Origin: Symbiodinium natans
Taxonomy: Eukaryota > Sar > Dinophyceae > Suessiales > Symbiodiniaceae
NCBI GenBank assembly: GCA_905221605.1
Contig: CAJNDS010000841.1
Coordinates: 1-60,867 of the forward strand
DNA: 60,867 nucleotides
Reading direction: 5' to 3'
Positions 27,755-38,757 of the stretch are shown here, in pieces. Both the position numbers and the translations under genes were made by a program. The first letter of the stretch is position 1; each line of letters starts with the position of its first letter. The notes beneath the pieces were generated by a model, which ran no database searches, was not told where the DNA came from, and saw only the letters and a program-made list of their open reading frames with translations.

Positions 27755-29050
27755 CTGTTAACCTGTTCCATCTTCCAGTGACAACCGCTTGTAAACAACC
27801 TCCAGCAGCTGAACCCTCGACTCTGCCCACCACACGCAGTATTCTCTCAGTCGTGCGGACGTTACCTGACAGCTTAATGTCTCCGGAGAATGGCCAGCAG
27901 TCCTTAAGGCAATCAAAGTCATGGTACGAGGGCTCCATGTCGGCAGCCAGAAGCCAACTTTTGCACATGGGGTGGTGCCGGGATTCTTACAGCAGCCCAT
28001 ATCAATGCAAATGCAATGCAGATGTGGTCCATCTCTCTTGAGCCTGGAGCTTACTGTGGAGCTTACCTTTCAAGCTCTTCTAAACCTGCTTGGTGGGCAC
28101 CGCGATCAGCGTTGCCTTGGGCAGAGATTGCACCAAGACTTTGCTTCTTCTCTGTTCTGGGAAGTTCTGGAACACCCCACAGAAGTCTGCGTTGTGCTGA
28201 GCTCAAGCTGGGTGCAGACCAGAAGACCCGGCATTTGCATTCACAGGTGTGGCCGCAGCAAGCCCTTCAATCTTCAACCCTCGAAACTGTTAGCAACAAG
28301 AACGATGCACGAGAGAGGCAAAGCTGGAAGTTCACATTGAGCATCTCTTTCCCTTTGTGGTGTCTTCCGACCAATGATCAACTTGAGAAGTTGTTGTAGG
28401 ATCTTGGACTTTTCCAAAAGTGCAGTGTTCCATGTTTTTGGAGCCTTGGGCCAAGGCTGCAGCTCTTCCGCTGACGTCCGCACTGCTGCAAGCTATGCAA
28501 GGGCAAAGCTTGGCAGCATGCTTTACCTTGCACCGGCTCCGCCTGCCGCTTGCCATGCTCGAACACATCAAAAAAGCGCCCACACAAACACGGTAAGCTG
28601 ACGATTCCCTTTGGGCAGACGTCGCGGCTGTACCGAACTGCTGCCACAGCTGCCACAAGAAAAACAACGATTTTGCAGTTCTTTGCTAACATTGAAAAAA
28701 AAACAATTACACTGACCTCTCATCAATGGCCAGAACAACTTGAGAGTCGCCATTTTCAAGTGGTTTGGCTTGGACGTCGCGCGCATTAACGAATCAAAAC
28801 ACGGTTAAACTTATCTTGTCCTGCAGTTGATTTTCTGTGCACTGTCAGAGGCTTTTAAAAACACTTGTTTCAAAGCATTGAACTTTCCAAGCTGCAGTTT
28901 CCACCGATGTTGCCCTTCTTTTCTCTCTTCTGCCTTCAGGCCTTGCAACAAAACCTGGAGAATCTAAAACCCAAGATGAGGGGCAGCAAAATTGATCGAA
29001 AACGAGAGAAGCTCCAGTGACCTCCACAGTAAATGTATTGCTTTAAATTT
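27755..29050. other. Non-coding stretch
   Basis: Several short frames overlap on both strands with no recognisable motif. A run of nine A's lies near 28,690. I see no supported gene. Confidence 0.4.
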
Positions 29051-29129
29051 GCAAGAGAGATGTGCATCCCTGCGATCCTTTGTACACACCGCATTTGAGC
29101 CCTCAAGCAGAGCGTTGAAAAGACTTTCA
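29051..29129 (+). repeat. 79-bp direct repeat, left copy
   Basis: Starts GCAAGAGAGATGTGCATCCC and ends AGACTTTCA. It reads as identical to 35,922-36,000 and brackets the decayed copia element. Confidence 0.9.
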
Positions 29130-29453
29130 TGGTAGCGGAGCCTCGGGGCCAGTGTCGTAAACATTAGGCCCACACGAGGTTCGGGGACCCCTTTGTTTCA
29201 CCGCATAAGAGCTGGCCTTTTCATTGTCACGTGGCTGTGGCTCTCCGTGCTTGGTGGCTGCACTTTGCTGTGCTCACCCTGGAGTGGAGGCTGCCCTTTG
29301 CTGGGCCCACCAGCAATCCTATTTTCTTTTGGTGTAAGACCTCGTGGTTGTGAGGCGTCCCGGAGCACGCTTTTGGTAAGACCCCCTCGTGGCGGGGCAC
29401 ATCCGGAGTTTCCTTTGTGGCGTGGGTTTCTACTCAGCGCCTGCGGCGAAGTA

Positions 29454-30209
29454 ATGCAAGCAAATGGTGATGGAGATGGAGGCCAGCCACAGCAGCCGGC
29501 CGGAAGTGGTGGCCCGAGTGCACCTGGGCCGGCCTTGCAGGAGCAGATAGACAGAATGGTCAGGCAGAGGCTGGAGCAGGCTTTCAACGGAGTGTTCGGG
29601 AGGCTGCTCCAGACAACGGAGAGGGCAGCCAGCCTGGCTGAGTCCCAGGCGGCAGCGGCGAAAGCCGACAATATCATGAAGGCTGTCAAGGTTGAGACCT
29701 GGCGGCCGCAGAGCAGGGACGAGGAGCTACGCACATGGAGGGAATGGTGGTTTCAGTTCAGTACGTGGATCATTGCCAATGACCAAGCCTATGAACAGGA
29801 CTTTGCCGATATCGATCCGGACAAAGCTGTTGAGCACGCCTTCCTGCCGGACGCGCAGGTGGCGAGATCACAGAAACTTTTTGGGCTGCTGTGTGGACTT
29901 CTGAAAGGAAGACCCCTTTTATTGATAAGGGGTGCTGAGGCGAGCAAGAACGGGCTGGAAGCGATCCATGGAACCGAAAGAGAAGGCGAGAAGCCTGGCA
30001 ATGATGAGGCACCTTGCTGGGTGGACTTTCCACGGCGGCAAGGGCTAAGTACTGTTCTCAACTGTCAGCAGCCGGAGACTGCAAGGCCGATATCCAATGC
30101 TGCGAGTCTGCGAGTCTGCGAGGTACTGTTTTGCAAACACAGATGCCGAGGCAACATGATGGGAACAGGTCCCAAGCCCAGGAAAAACATGAACAAACGT
30201 ATATGCTAG
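29454..30209 (+). pseudogene. gag: Copia gag, frameshifted
   Basis: ATG 29,454 (MQANGDGDGG) begins a Gag with an Ala/Gln-rich N-terminus, then WREWWFQFSTWI and a helical core. At about 29,950 the conserved Gag text moves to another frame (EPKEKARSLAMMRHLAGW) and returns near 30,043, so two compensating indels are likely. After about 30,070 similarity to Gag fades and no zinc knuckle is seen. Confidence 0.65.
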
Positions 30210-31600
30210 AATGGTGCCCGTTGCGAATGGATGTGCAATGTGTTGACAGTCAGGGCGCATGCTGCCCAGCACTGCCTGTCAGATGTGCAGCATGCATGTT
30301 GTCGCATTGCAAGGGTGATAGACCAGTGAGATAGGAAATAAGGTGCTCAACACTTCTCATGTATTCTCATTCTCGACACTGTGTGTTAGACCATCGTCAA
30401 TGGCCAGCTCCGAAAGGGATGATACTGCAATCGCAGCACAGCAAGCTCTGCAATCAGTGGGAGACACCAAAAGCCAAAGACCCGGACCTGCGATACTGCC
30501 GACTGCAGAGCCTTGCGAGGTTCAAGGCATCAGACGCGGGGTCAGGAGAACCTTCGAAAAGGATGACAAAGATTTGGAAATCACTTGTTTGGAGAATGAG
30601 GTGGAAGACCTCAAGTGTGCTTTGAAGCGAACTCGACTTCTGGCAGATAGCCAGGAAAAGACCATCTCAGTTTTAACGACAAAGAAAGCTGAGTTGGAGA
30701 GTGACTTGTCTGAAACAAGACAGAAGCTTCAAGCAGCTGAGAAAAGGCTGTTGCGACAGGATGCTTCGAGTTCGCAGGGCCTGGACAAATTCAGGTTGGT
30801 CTCCAGTCAGGGCATGCAATCTTTGTTTGGAGACACTGCGACCAGAGCAAAGCCGAACCCTTGACCCATGTTTCAAGTATTTCAAGTTTCTCATTTCGGT
30901 CCTTGAAAGGAACGATTAGTTTTGCGAGCTAGAAGAGAAAAGAAAAGAGCACGGGTAGTTCAAGTCCTGGGGTCCAGGGTGGTGGTGGGTTTTTAAAGAC
31001 TTTAAACACAAACCAGCTCCAAACACCTAAACCCTCAATTCCATACTTGGGGTGGATTCAAAGGGTAAAACATCTTCCGAAACCCAGTGACAGAATGTCA
31101 ATAGCTGCAGTTTTGTCACAATGCCCGGGAAGTCGGTTGGCGAAGACAATATGCTTGCAGGTCAAGGACTTGGGGTTCAGTCCAACTTCCTGGTTGCATG
31201 GTTGGAATGGTGGGACAGGAAAAGCAAACCATGTCATTGGCAACTAGCCTTTGTGCAGAATGATTCCCGCAACATTGCGACAAATACACAGCAATAGCCA
31301 GGCAGAGAGCACATGTTCAACATAAGTTCAAGCAAAAAAACATGCATCATCTGCAAGCGTTCCGGTTTGCGTGGAAGAGAAACAACACACAATATGTGCC
31401 AACAGGTGCAGGTTTTTGAGTTGGCATAGTATATGTTCTGGAAATCTTGGTTTCAAAACCAATGAATTCCCTGTTTCAGGGACCTGCCCAATGCCAGAAC
31501 GAAGTGTTCTGCTTTGAAACAAGGTGCCAAGCCCGAACCGTTAACCAGTTTTTCAGCTCTCTGGAGCAAGTGGGGTCCAGAGCCCAAACCGATCACGGAA
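30210..31600 (+). other. Foreign segment between gag and pol
   Basis: Lower GC content and different composition from the surrounding copia sequence. It contains one coiled-coil ORF (30,400-30,864). Boundaries were not found; there are no obvious terminal repeats. It may be an insertion or a chimaeric junction. Confidence 0.4.
30400..30864 (+). CDS. Coiled-coil protein, hypothetical
   Basis: ATG 30,400 (MASSERDDTAIAAQQ) gives 154 residues. Residues about 60-130 form a strong coiled coil (patterns LENEVEDLKCALKRTRLL and KAELESDLSETRQKLQ). No enzyme motif. It interrupts the copia element, so it could be a captured host fragment. The start is chosen as the first ATG. Confidence 0.4.
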   Translation: MASSERDDTAIAAQQALQSVGDTKSQRPGPAILPTAEPCEVQGIRRGVRRTFEKDDKDLEITCLENEVEDLKCALKRTRLLADSQEKTISVLTTKKAELESDLSETRQKLQAAEKRLLRQDASSSQGLDKFRLVSSQGMQSLFGDTATRAKPNP

Positions 31601-31610
31601 ATGTATGCAA

Positions 31611-33900
31611 AATTTCAGGGGGTTTGGCGGACCCGGTCATTAGGGCAACGACCATACCTCTGAAGACGCTCAAGGAGCTCTGCCGCAAGCTTGGTTTGAC
31701 CTCAAGTGGGGGAAAAGACAAGGTGCTCAGAAGGCCGCGCAACCAGCGCGAATACCTGGAACGGCAGATGGCGAGTGACATTGCCAGGCAGCTCTACCAG
31801 GAGCAAGCCCGAAGCCCTGAGTTGCCAAGGGCACCTACTCTCCCGTCTGCCCGCCAGCAAGAGTTGCACGAGGTGACCCACCAACCGTTTCAGCCGTGGT
31901 GCCAGGCATGCCTAATGGGCAGATCCCGGCAGAGCCCGCACGAGCGCAAGGAGGAGGACCCCAAGCCAGATGGACCCATCGACCGCAAGCCGGTGATCCA
32001 GATTGACTACTGCTACACCTTTACTTCTGAGAAGGGCCAGGAACGTGATGCGCCACAACCCGCCGATGATCAGGACCAAGGTCCTGAAGCGACGCCCGAC
32101 GGTGACTGGCCGAAGAGCAAAGAGGACCCGGAGAAGTTGGACACCAAGGACCAATTTGGATGCAGCCTCGTGGCGGCCGAGTCCACCACTGGGTGGATAT
32201 GTGTGGTACCGGTTCTAGCAAAGGGGTCAGCTTCACTGAAGAGAGCAACAGAAGCCCTGGTGCGCATGAGCATGATGGTTGCTGGGTCTGAGCCGGTGAT
32301 CATCCAAGGCGACCCAGAGCCTTCCATCAAGCAGCTCCTGAACTCCTTCGAGGCATGCCGTGTGAGACTTGGGCTTGGAGTGGTGCAGAGAGAGGCCCCG
32401 AGAGGGTCTCATGCAAGCAATGGTGTTGCAGAGAAGGCGGTGAGCACCATTCGGCGGCACGCCCTCACTTTGAAGGCCCACCTGGAAAGCCGGATCAAAG
32501 CCAAGGTGGGTGGCCATACACATGTGTTTGCGTGGCTGCTTCGCCACAGTGGATTCCTGCACAACCGCTACTTCGCAACGAACAAGGGCCTTCCGCCGTT
32601 TGAAGTGGTGAACTCAAAGAAGTATGTTGGCAAGCTGCTCCCCTTCGGTGAGTCGTGTGTGTTCTTTGCTGGGTCTAAGTACAAGGGAGACCTGCAGTGG
32701 CAGAGAGGTGTATGGGTCGGCGTCAATGAAAGAAGCAACAGCCATGTGATCCTCACTCCCGATGGTGCAAGGGAGAGCCGTTCAGTGAGGCGACTTCCTG
32801 CAGAACAACAGTGGTCAGCGGAAGCTGTCTTGGGCTGCCGTGGGCTGCCTTGGGACTACGGTGGCAAAGGTCGACGCAAAAAGGCTATGTACACTCAGGA
32901 GCGCACCGCTTTGCTCCCAGACTCGGCAACCCTTGAGCAACTTGCGAAGGCTGCGGGAAAAGCTGCTGCCGAAACCATTGCCGCTGCCACGCCAATCCCG
33001 CCACAGGCGCCAGGTCGAGATGAGGCTGGATCAGACCCCTCGTCGTCAAGCAGCAGTTCCAGCTCCAGCGGGGGATCCAGTCCAGGCGGGGACCGACAAG
33101 GAGGTGAAGCTCGAGAAGGCAATCCCCGCACAGAGCCACAAGACAGACCAGCAGGAGAGCCCCAACGTGAAGTTCGTGGAGATGAAGCTCGAGGGAGCAA
33201 TCCCAACGCAGAGCCGCAAGAAAGACCAGCAGGAGAGACCCCGCAGCACAGTGCAATGGATGTGTCTGACAAGCCAAGTCGTCCCAGTGAAAGTCATGTG
33301 TCTGATGCATCTCCCAAGCGTCCCAGGCTTCTTCTTGATCGACCGCGAGGCGGTGGAAGTGCTTCTGAAGCTGGTGGTTCACCAGCTCCCTCGTTGTATC
33401 CCCCAGGCTTTGCAGGAGTTCGTTATGTTCGCGGTGATGTGGAGGCCGCAGAAGAAGCCCATTGGGGTGAATGGATCGAGGAGGTCGGGAACACACTCAT
33501 GCAGGAGGAGGAACTCTACGAGCTCGAGACCGAATATGATCTTGATGGTGACCGACCTCCAGAGCTCACGCCGGAAGAGCTTGAGAAAGTGGACTTCGAA
33601 AGTGACATCAAAGAGCTCACCCGGCTGGAGAAGATGGGAGTTCTCCGGAGAGTTCGGCCAGATGAAGATGTGAGTGGGCATTCTTTTCTCACGACAAAAG
33701 TGGTGCGCGATTGGCGCAAACGGCCAGGCTGGACCCGACGCTCGAGGCTGGTGGCTAGAGAATACCGAAGCTGGTCTGCTTGGTCTCAAGAGCTCTTTGC
33801 CCCTGCCAGCACGCTTGCCACCATCAACAGCTTGATCGCGGTGGCAATGGCTGAGGGCCTGGAGGTTGTCTCGATTGACGTCAAAGATGCTACTATCTGA
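31611..33900 (+). pseudogene. pol: Copia pol, integrase and start of RT
   Basis: A SAP-like motif (LKELCRKLGLTSSGGKDKVL, 31,660-31,720) precedes a compact HHCC finger (HEVTHQPFQPWCQAC). The integrase triad is D at 32,005, D at 32,311 and E at 32,431. A Ser-rich low-complexity linker with repeated PQERPAGE-like units (33,040-33,250) leads into RT, which reads to SIDVKDA before a one-base frameshift gives TGA at 33,898. Integrase and RT signatures are clear; the protein is broken. Confidence 0.8.
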
Positions 33901-35876
33901 ATGTCAAGCAAAAGGCTGCTGTGATCATCCATGTGGATGGGCGGCTGATGGGAAATGAATCCTCAGAGCCTGTTGCGTTTGTCCTTGAGCGGATGCTTCC
34001 TGGCCAGAGGGCTGCTGCTGGAGAGTGGTTCCTATTCATGAAAGAGCTGCTCAGCGGGGCCAGGATGGAGGGTTTCGTCAAGGAGCCGACGCTCTTTGTG
34101 AACAAGGACCCTGAGAACAAGACCAAGTTGATTTTGCATGCCGACGATGGTTTGCTTGGAGCGACCAAGGCAGAGAGAGAAAAGCTTATCGAGAAGCTAA
34201 GTGAGCACGTTGAGGTGAAGGTGAGCGATGTGCTTACCAAACATGGTGGCGAAGTGGAGTTCCTCAAGCGACGCTATGTGGGGACCGAGGCAGGTGTCTA
34301 CATGTTCTCAAATGCCAAGCACGCCGAGGGTCTCATTGAGGCGGTCGGCGACCACGTGAAGGAGAAGGACACCCCTGCGGACCAGAGCTTCCTAGAGCCT
34401 GACGAGACGCAGGCCCTAAGCACTGAGAAGGCGAAGATATTCAAGGAATGCGTCGGGCGGCTCTTGTACTTGAGCCACAGCCGGCCGGACCTGCAGTTCG
34501 CAACGTGTGTGCTGTCTTCGAAAATGTCCCAGCCAACCCAGGGTTCATGGAAATGGCTTTTGAAAACTGTCGGGTACCTCGTGAAAGTGCCCTCCCTGGG
34601 GTTCTTGATCAAGCCGATCCGAGATGGAGCCTGCTTCGGATGGAATGGCGCCAGAGCCCTGGAGACAGGCGGCACCATTGTGATTGAGTCAGTGACCGAC
34701 AGTGACTGGGCAGGATGCAAGCGCAGCAGGCGAAGCAAGTCGTCAATCCAGATCTTCGTCGGAGGTTCTCTGGTGACCTCTGTGGTGCGAACTCAGCGAT
34801 CAATTTCGCTCAGCTCTGGCGAAGCCGAGTTTGTGGCCATGGTTGGTGGGGCTTGTGAGTCGCGCTATGTCAAGGACTGCCTTGAGTACATGGTGAAAGG
34901 CGCCTATTAAGTGGAGGCACGGCTCCGTGGAGACAGCGCAGCAGGACGCGGGATCGCGCAAAGGGTTGGATGTGGCCGTGTGCGTCACCTTGACGCTGGA
35001 CTTCTTTGGTTGCAGCAAGCTGTGAAAGAGCGGACGTTCCAAGTGGGCGCAATCGCTGGAACAGCAAACCCCTCAGACTTGGGGACCAAGCCGGTCCCAA
35101 AGGCCCGGCTGAGAGAGCTTCTCTTCAAGCTTGGAGCAGTCGACGACAGCTTTGAAACAATCGGGCAAGCTGAGCATGAGGAAGCAGTGGCACGACAGAG
35201 TGCCAAGGACTTCTTCAAGAGCAATGGGGCTGGGATTAAGAATGTCAAGCAGATCCTTCCCATCCTCCTGATCCTCTCGCAGCTTCAAGGTGTTGAGGGC
35301 TTGAGCTTGGTTGCGGGACAGAGCTTTGAGGATGTTGCGGCTATCCTTGTGACGGCCATGATTGGCCTTATGATTGGAGCGCTCCTGATTGGAGTGCCTG
35401 GAGGCATTTTGCTTCTGGGAAGATGGATGTTGAGCCCAATGCAAAGGAGCACAAGAACATGCACACGAGACGCAGGAGTCCAAGCCAACCTTGGAATGGA
35501 CCGAGCAGAGCAACAGTTTGTCGATGAGTATGTGAACCGGGCGACAGAGCAAAGGAGCGTGATCCATGAGCAAGCCCGGAAGATTGAGCGAATGGAAACA
35601 TTCAGCTTGCTGACAATTCTTTCTTCTGCATTGCAACAGCGCCTCTTTTCAAGAGGCAGCGTAAAACACCACCACCAGTTTCTGAAGAAACTTGACCTCT
35701 TCCCTCAGCCCCGTTTTGTTAGTGAGCATTTTGCCCGGAAACGATCCAAGTCGCAACAAGCAGAGGCGAGAGGTACCACAGACCTGGATGCGGCAACATT
35801 CGTACGTCCAACATTAAGACCTACACTCCGTGTGGGCACTGCTTCCCCAACACGGGGTAAATGTATAGATTTTTGA
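33891..35876 (+). pseudogene. pol: Copia pol, RT, RNase H and hydrophobic tail
   Basis: Continues RT in the next frame (YYLNVKQK). The active site reads HADD (34,137-34,148) instead of YVDD. RNase H follows: SDSDW-like TDSDW near 34,697, SSGEAEF near 34,810, a TAA at 34,908 inside the domain, then the downstream half (HLDAGLLWLQ and NPSDLGTK). After RNase H, a tail of 200 or so residues has one hydrophobic stretch near 35,240 and a stronger one at 35,340-35,420 (LVTAMIGLMIGALLIGVPGG), a likely membrane span. The HADD site and stop suggest a dead element. Confidence 0.8.
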
Positions 35877-35921
35877 GAAAGAGCGCCTGGCCCTTACAGC
35901 AAGGCCCATGCGAGGCGGGGT

Positions 35922-36000
35922 GCAAGAGAGATGTGCATCCCTGCGATCCTTTGTACACACCGCATTTGAGCCCTCAAGCAGAGCGTTGAAAAGACTTTCA
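35922..36000 (+). repeat. 79-bp direct repeat, right copy
   Basis: Copy of 29,051-29,129, 6871 bp downstream; flanks differ from the left copy on both sides. Confidence 0.9.
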
Positions 36001-36845
36001 AAATTTGTGAAACACTGTATGCGTGCTGTGGTGCGCCAAAAGTCCGGTGGTGGCAGTGTAGCGGTGTTGCGCAGTGAAGATGCAAGGCGTGCGTTGGCGC
36101 TGTGTGTGTGCAACTTGAAATTTACACTGGTAACTGCGGTTCATGCATTTACAGCGGAGGACCATCCAGTTGCTATGTGCAATGGTTTAACAAAAGCGGC
36201 CATAGCAACTGCGGAAATTAGAACTGATCACCCTAACGATATTTATACTGTTTGGGAACATTGTGCATCGTACAAGCTGTGAATCCTGTGTTCATCATCG
36301 TTGGACGACAATAGCAAAAGCGGCCGGTTGATTTCCGTGATGGTGGTTAACTTATTTTCTGTGGGAAGTCTTGAGATGTGACAAACAACGATAAATCCAG
36401 AGCTCTTCAAATCGGGGTTTCTTAAAAGTTGTCTTCTTACTTAAAGCCTGATCCTGTTCTTCATTATCAAAAAGGCTTTGTGTAGGTCAGCTTCCTCCGC
36501 CGTTTCCGGTTTTGGAAGTCAGTAATGTCGCAAAGAGTCTGACTCTGATGCACCAAGGGGTTCGTGTAAAAGGCTTCTTATTGATCCTTGGTGGCTTCTC
36601 GTTGCTTTTCGGTCCAAGATTCGCAGTTGGTGAGGGTTTGTCTTGCATTTCCAACCGGCCTTCCATCGTCTTCCTAATCCCAATTGGACCCTGTCTTCTA
36701 CCATGTTGGACGATAATGAAGTTTATGGATGGGTACAAGCTTCAGAATAAAGCCGCATCCACTCCTCCACCAGCAGGGGGTTTGTGGGCAAGAATTCTTA
36801 TGAAGTAGCACTGGTGATGTTTTCGTGTTTGGAATTTAGAATTGG
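36001..36845. other. Non-coding stretch
   Basis: No gene recognised. An open plus-strand frame extends from the repeat to 36,282 but lacks features. Confidence 0.4.
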
Positions 36846-37091
36846 ATGCTTCGTCCGTTGATGGCGGGTCGATTTGTGCAGTTTGAAGGATTCCGTAGCA
36901 AGTATGATGCACTATTGGCTTCGGCATTTTATCGGGCTGTGCGCAACAACAATCAGATTGACCTTAAGACTTGGTGTGATCATTGGTGTCAGGAACATTC
37001 TTTAGACCCTACTGTTTTCACCAATGTACTTCGTTGGGCAGATAAGACAGCAAAGCAGCTTTGTGATCATGCTCGGAGAACCAACGATTAA
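36846..37091 (+). CDS. Hypothetical 81-residue protein
   Basis: ATG 36,846 (MLRPLMAGRFVQF). The composition is balanced and helical (YDALLASAFYRAVRNNNQ, VLRWADKTAKQLCDHARR) and includes a C-x3-C pair. It reads more like protein than neighbouring frames, but no family is recognised. It could be a small gene or an exon. Confidence 0.3.
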   Translation: MLRPLMAGRFVQFEGFRSKYDALLASAFYRAVRNNNQIDLKTWCDHWCQEHSLDPTVFTNVLRWADKTAKQLCDHARRTND

Positions 37092-37194
37092 AGGCTTCCC
37101 AGAGTTCCCAGGCGCATTCGTCATTCGTCGAACTTGGTGATCAAGTGGAAACATAATCGGCTTGCTCACAGCCTGTTCCGCACAAAAGTCTCTC

Positions 37195-37370
37195 TCCCTT
37201 AAGCCCCCCCTTAAGCCCCCCTTAAGCCCCCCCCTTAAGCCTCCCCTTAAGCCCCCCCCCTTTCAGCCCCTTTAAAGCCCCCTTCAAGGGTCTTCTCCCC
37301 TTTACCCCCCCTTAAGCCTTCCTTCAAGCCCCCTCTTCAAGCCCCCCTTAAGCCCCCCTTTGAGCAAAGG
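37195..37370. repeat. CTTAAGCCCCC minisatellite
   Basis: Imperfect tandem units of 10-14 bp built on CCTTAAGCCCCCC, with drift at the right side. Confidence 0.85.
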
Positions 37371-37805
37371 TGATGGGCCCATCAAGCGCTCTTTGGCCAA
37401 ATCGAGTGCAGCTGCAGTAGCCGTCTCTGCCACTGGCTTGACAGCAAAATTGCAGCTTTGGCGGCGCAAGGAAGATTCCTGCACTCTCACGGACCCTGCC
37501 TCTCGGAAAAAGGCTCGAATGGATTGACTTAGTGGGAATGAGCAATTGAGATGATGAAAATATCTTCATGATGAATTTGAGAACAAAATAAGGGCATTGT
37601 ACTCTTGAGGACAAACCTTTATTTGAGATAAAATTTTTCACCATGGAACGTGAGAATTTTGACTCAGCCCGAGAGGCTGAGAGTCAGATGAGCAGAAAGA
37701 AAAAAGCCCCGCCCACCCACCCAGCAGTGAAGGAGTGATGCTGTTGCGGAGTGCTTTAGAATCCGGAAAGCCATAAACCCCCTATGCCCATTTAGATTCT
37801 TCTGT

Positions 37806-38026
37806 AAATGGTTCTCAGGGTTTAGAGCTTTGGGTTTTAGGTTTTAGGGTTTAGGGGTTGTCAGGTTCGAGGGTTTAGAGTTTAGGGTTTAGGGTTTGTG
37901 TTAGGGCTTTGTATGGTTTAGGGTTTCATGTTATTTAGGTTTAGGGTATAGGTTTAGGTGTTTTTAGGGTTCAGGGGTTTTCAGGGTTTGGAGTTAGGGT
38001 TTTCAGGGTTTAGGGTTTAGGGTTGC
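37806..38026 (+). repeat. Degenerate telomere-like TTTAGGG stretch
   Basis: Many GGTTTAGGGTTT words with indels. TTTAGGG is the plant/dinoflagellate-type telomere unit. Here it is interstitial and imperfect. Confidence 0.7.
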
Positions 38027-38127
38027 AGATAGGCTACAAATCTCATTCGAGATTGGTGCAGTCTGCTACCGGGTTCTACACTGTCAGTTCTGCCAGTTCA
38101 GAACTTGCAGAGCTCAAGGGGCACTCA

Positions 38128-38736
38128 GACCAGCATCTTGCCTGTGTTCGTGCCACGGAAGAGGCCCATAATGCCATCTGGCAAATTTGCAAAACTATCT
38201 ACAAAGCTGGAGCAGTCAGAAATCTCACCGTCACGAAGCCAGGATGACAAAGTTTCTGATGTCAGCGTGCGCCTTAGGAGGGAAAAAAGCCGCACAGCGT
38301 AACGCAGTTTAACGCAGCCTGTGTCATTCATCATCTCCAGTACCGCTTCGAGGTTCTCTCCACCGACATATTGTCGAAGCATGCGTGAAGCCCTGGGAGC
38401 CAGACGCTTTAAAGCTGTGAGCACACTCGTCACGGTTGTTGAAAGCCTCAAACTCCTGCGACTGGGAAACCACCTTATCGCCAGCCTGCGCCACCGATAA
38501 CATAACCCCATCTGCTTGAGAGTGTGGCATGCGATCAAACCCGCCACGTCGCCAGGCTTCACATGCTTGACGCCAAGCATGAGCGAAGACCATGTCGCCC
38601 TTGGAAAACCCATCTGCTTTTGGACTCGTACAGGCCAGCAATTCTCCACGTGATCACCGAACCAGGTGCCACCCTCGGTTCGATTAACTGCCTCTTCTCC
38701 TGCCAAAGCATTCCGCATCGTTGGGTCCATCCTCAT
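38128..38736 (-). CDS. Hypothetical protein on minus strand
   Basis: From ATG 38,736 (MRMDPTMRN), about 203 residues. Composition is protein-like, with Leu/Arg-rich helices (SVLTALKRLAPRASRMLRQYV, LRYAVRLFSLLRRTL) and few low-complexity runs. It may be an exon because a possible acceptor lies just upstream on that strand. No family recognised. Confidence 0.35.
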
Positions 38737-38757
38737 GAGATGCGTCGCCAGGAGCAC

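Larger units (their letters stand above)
29130..35921 (+). mobile_element. Decayed Ty1/copia element with an internal foreign segment
   Basis: A Gag-like frame (from 29,454), about 1.5 kb of unrelated sequence, then integrase, RT and RNase H in copia order. The element has frameshifts in gag, a frameshift at about 33,890, and a TAA stop at 34,908. Its edges are not resolved; the 79-bp repeats mark the outer limits used here. It is a different lineage from the copia element at the left of the window. Confidence 0.75.
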
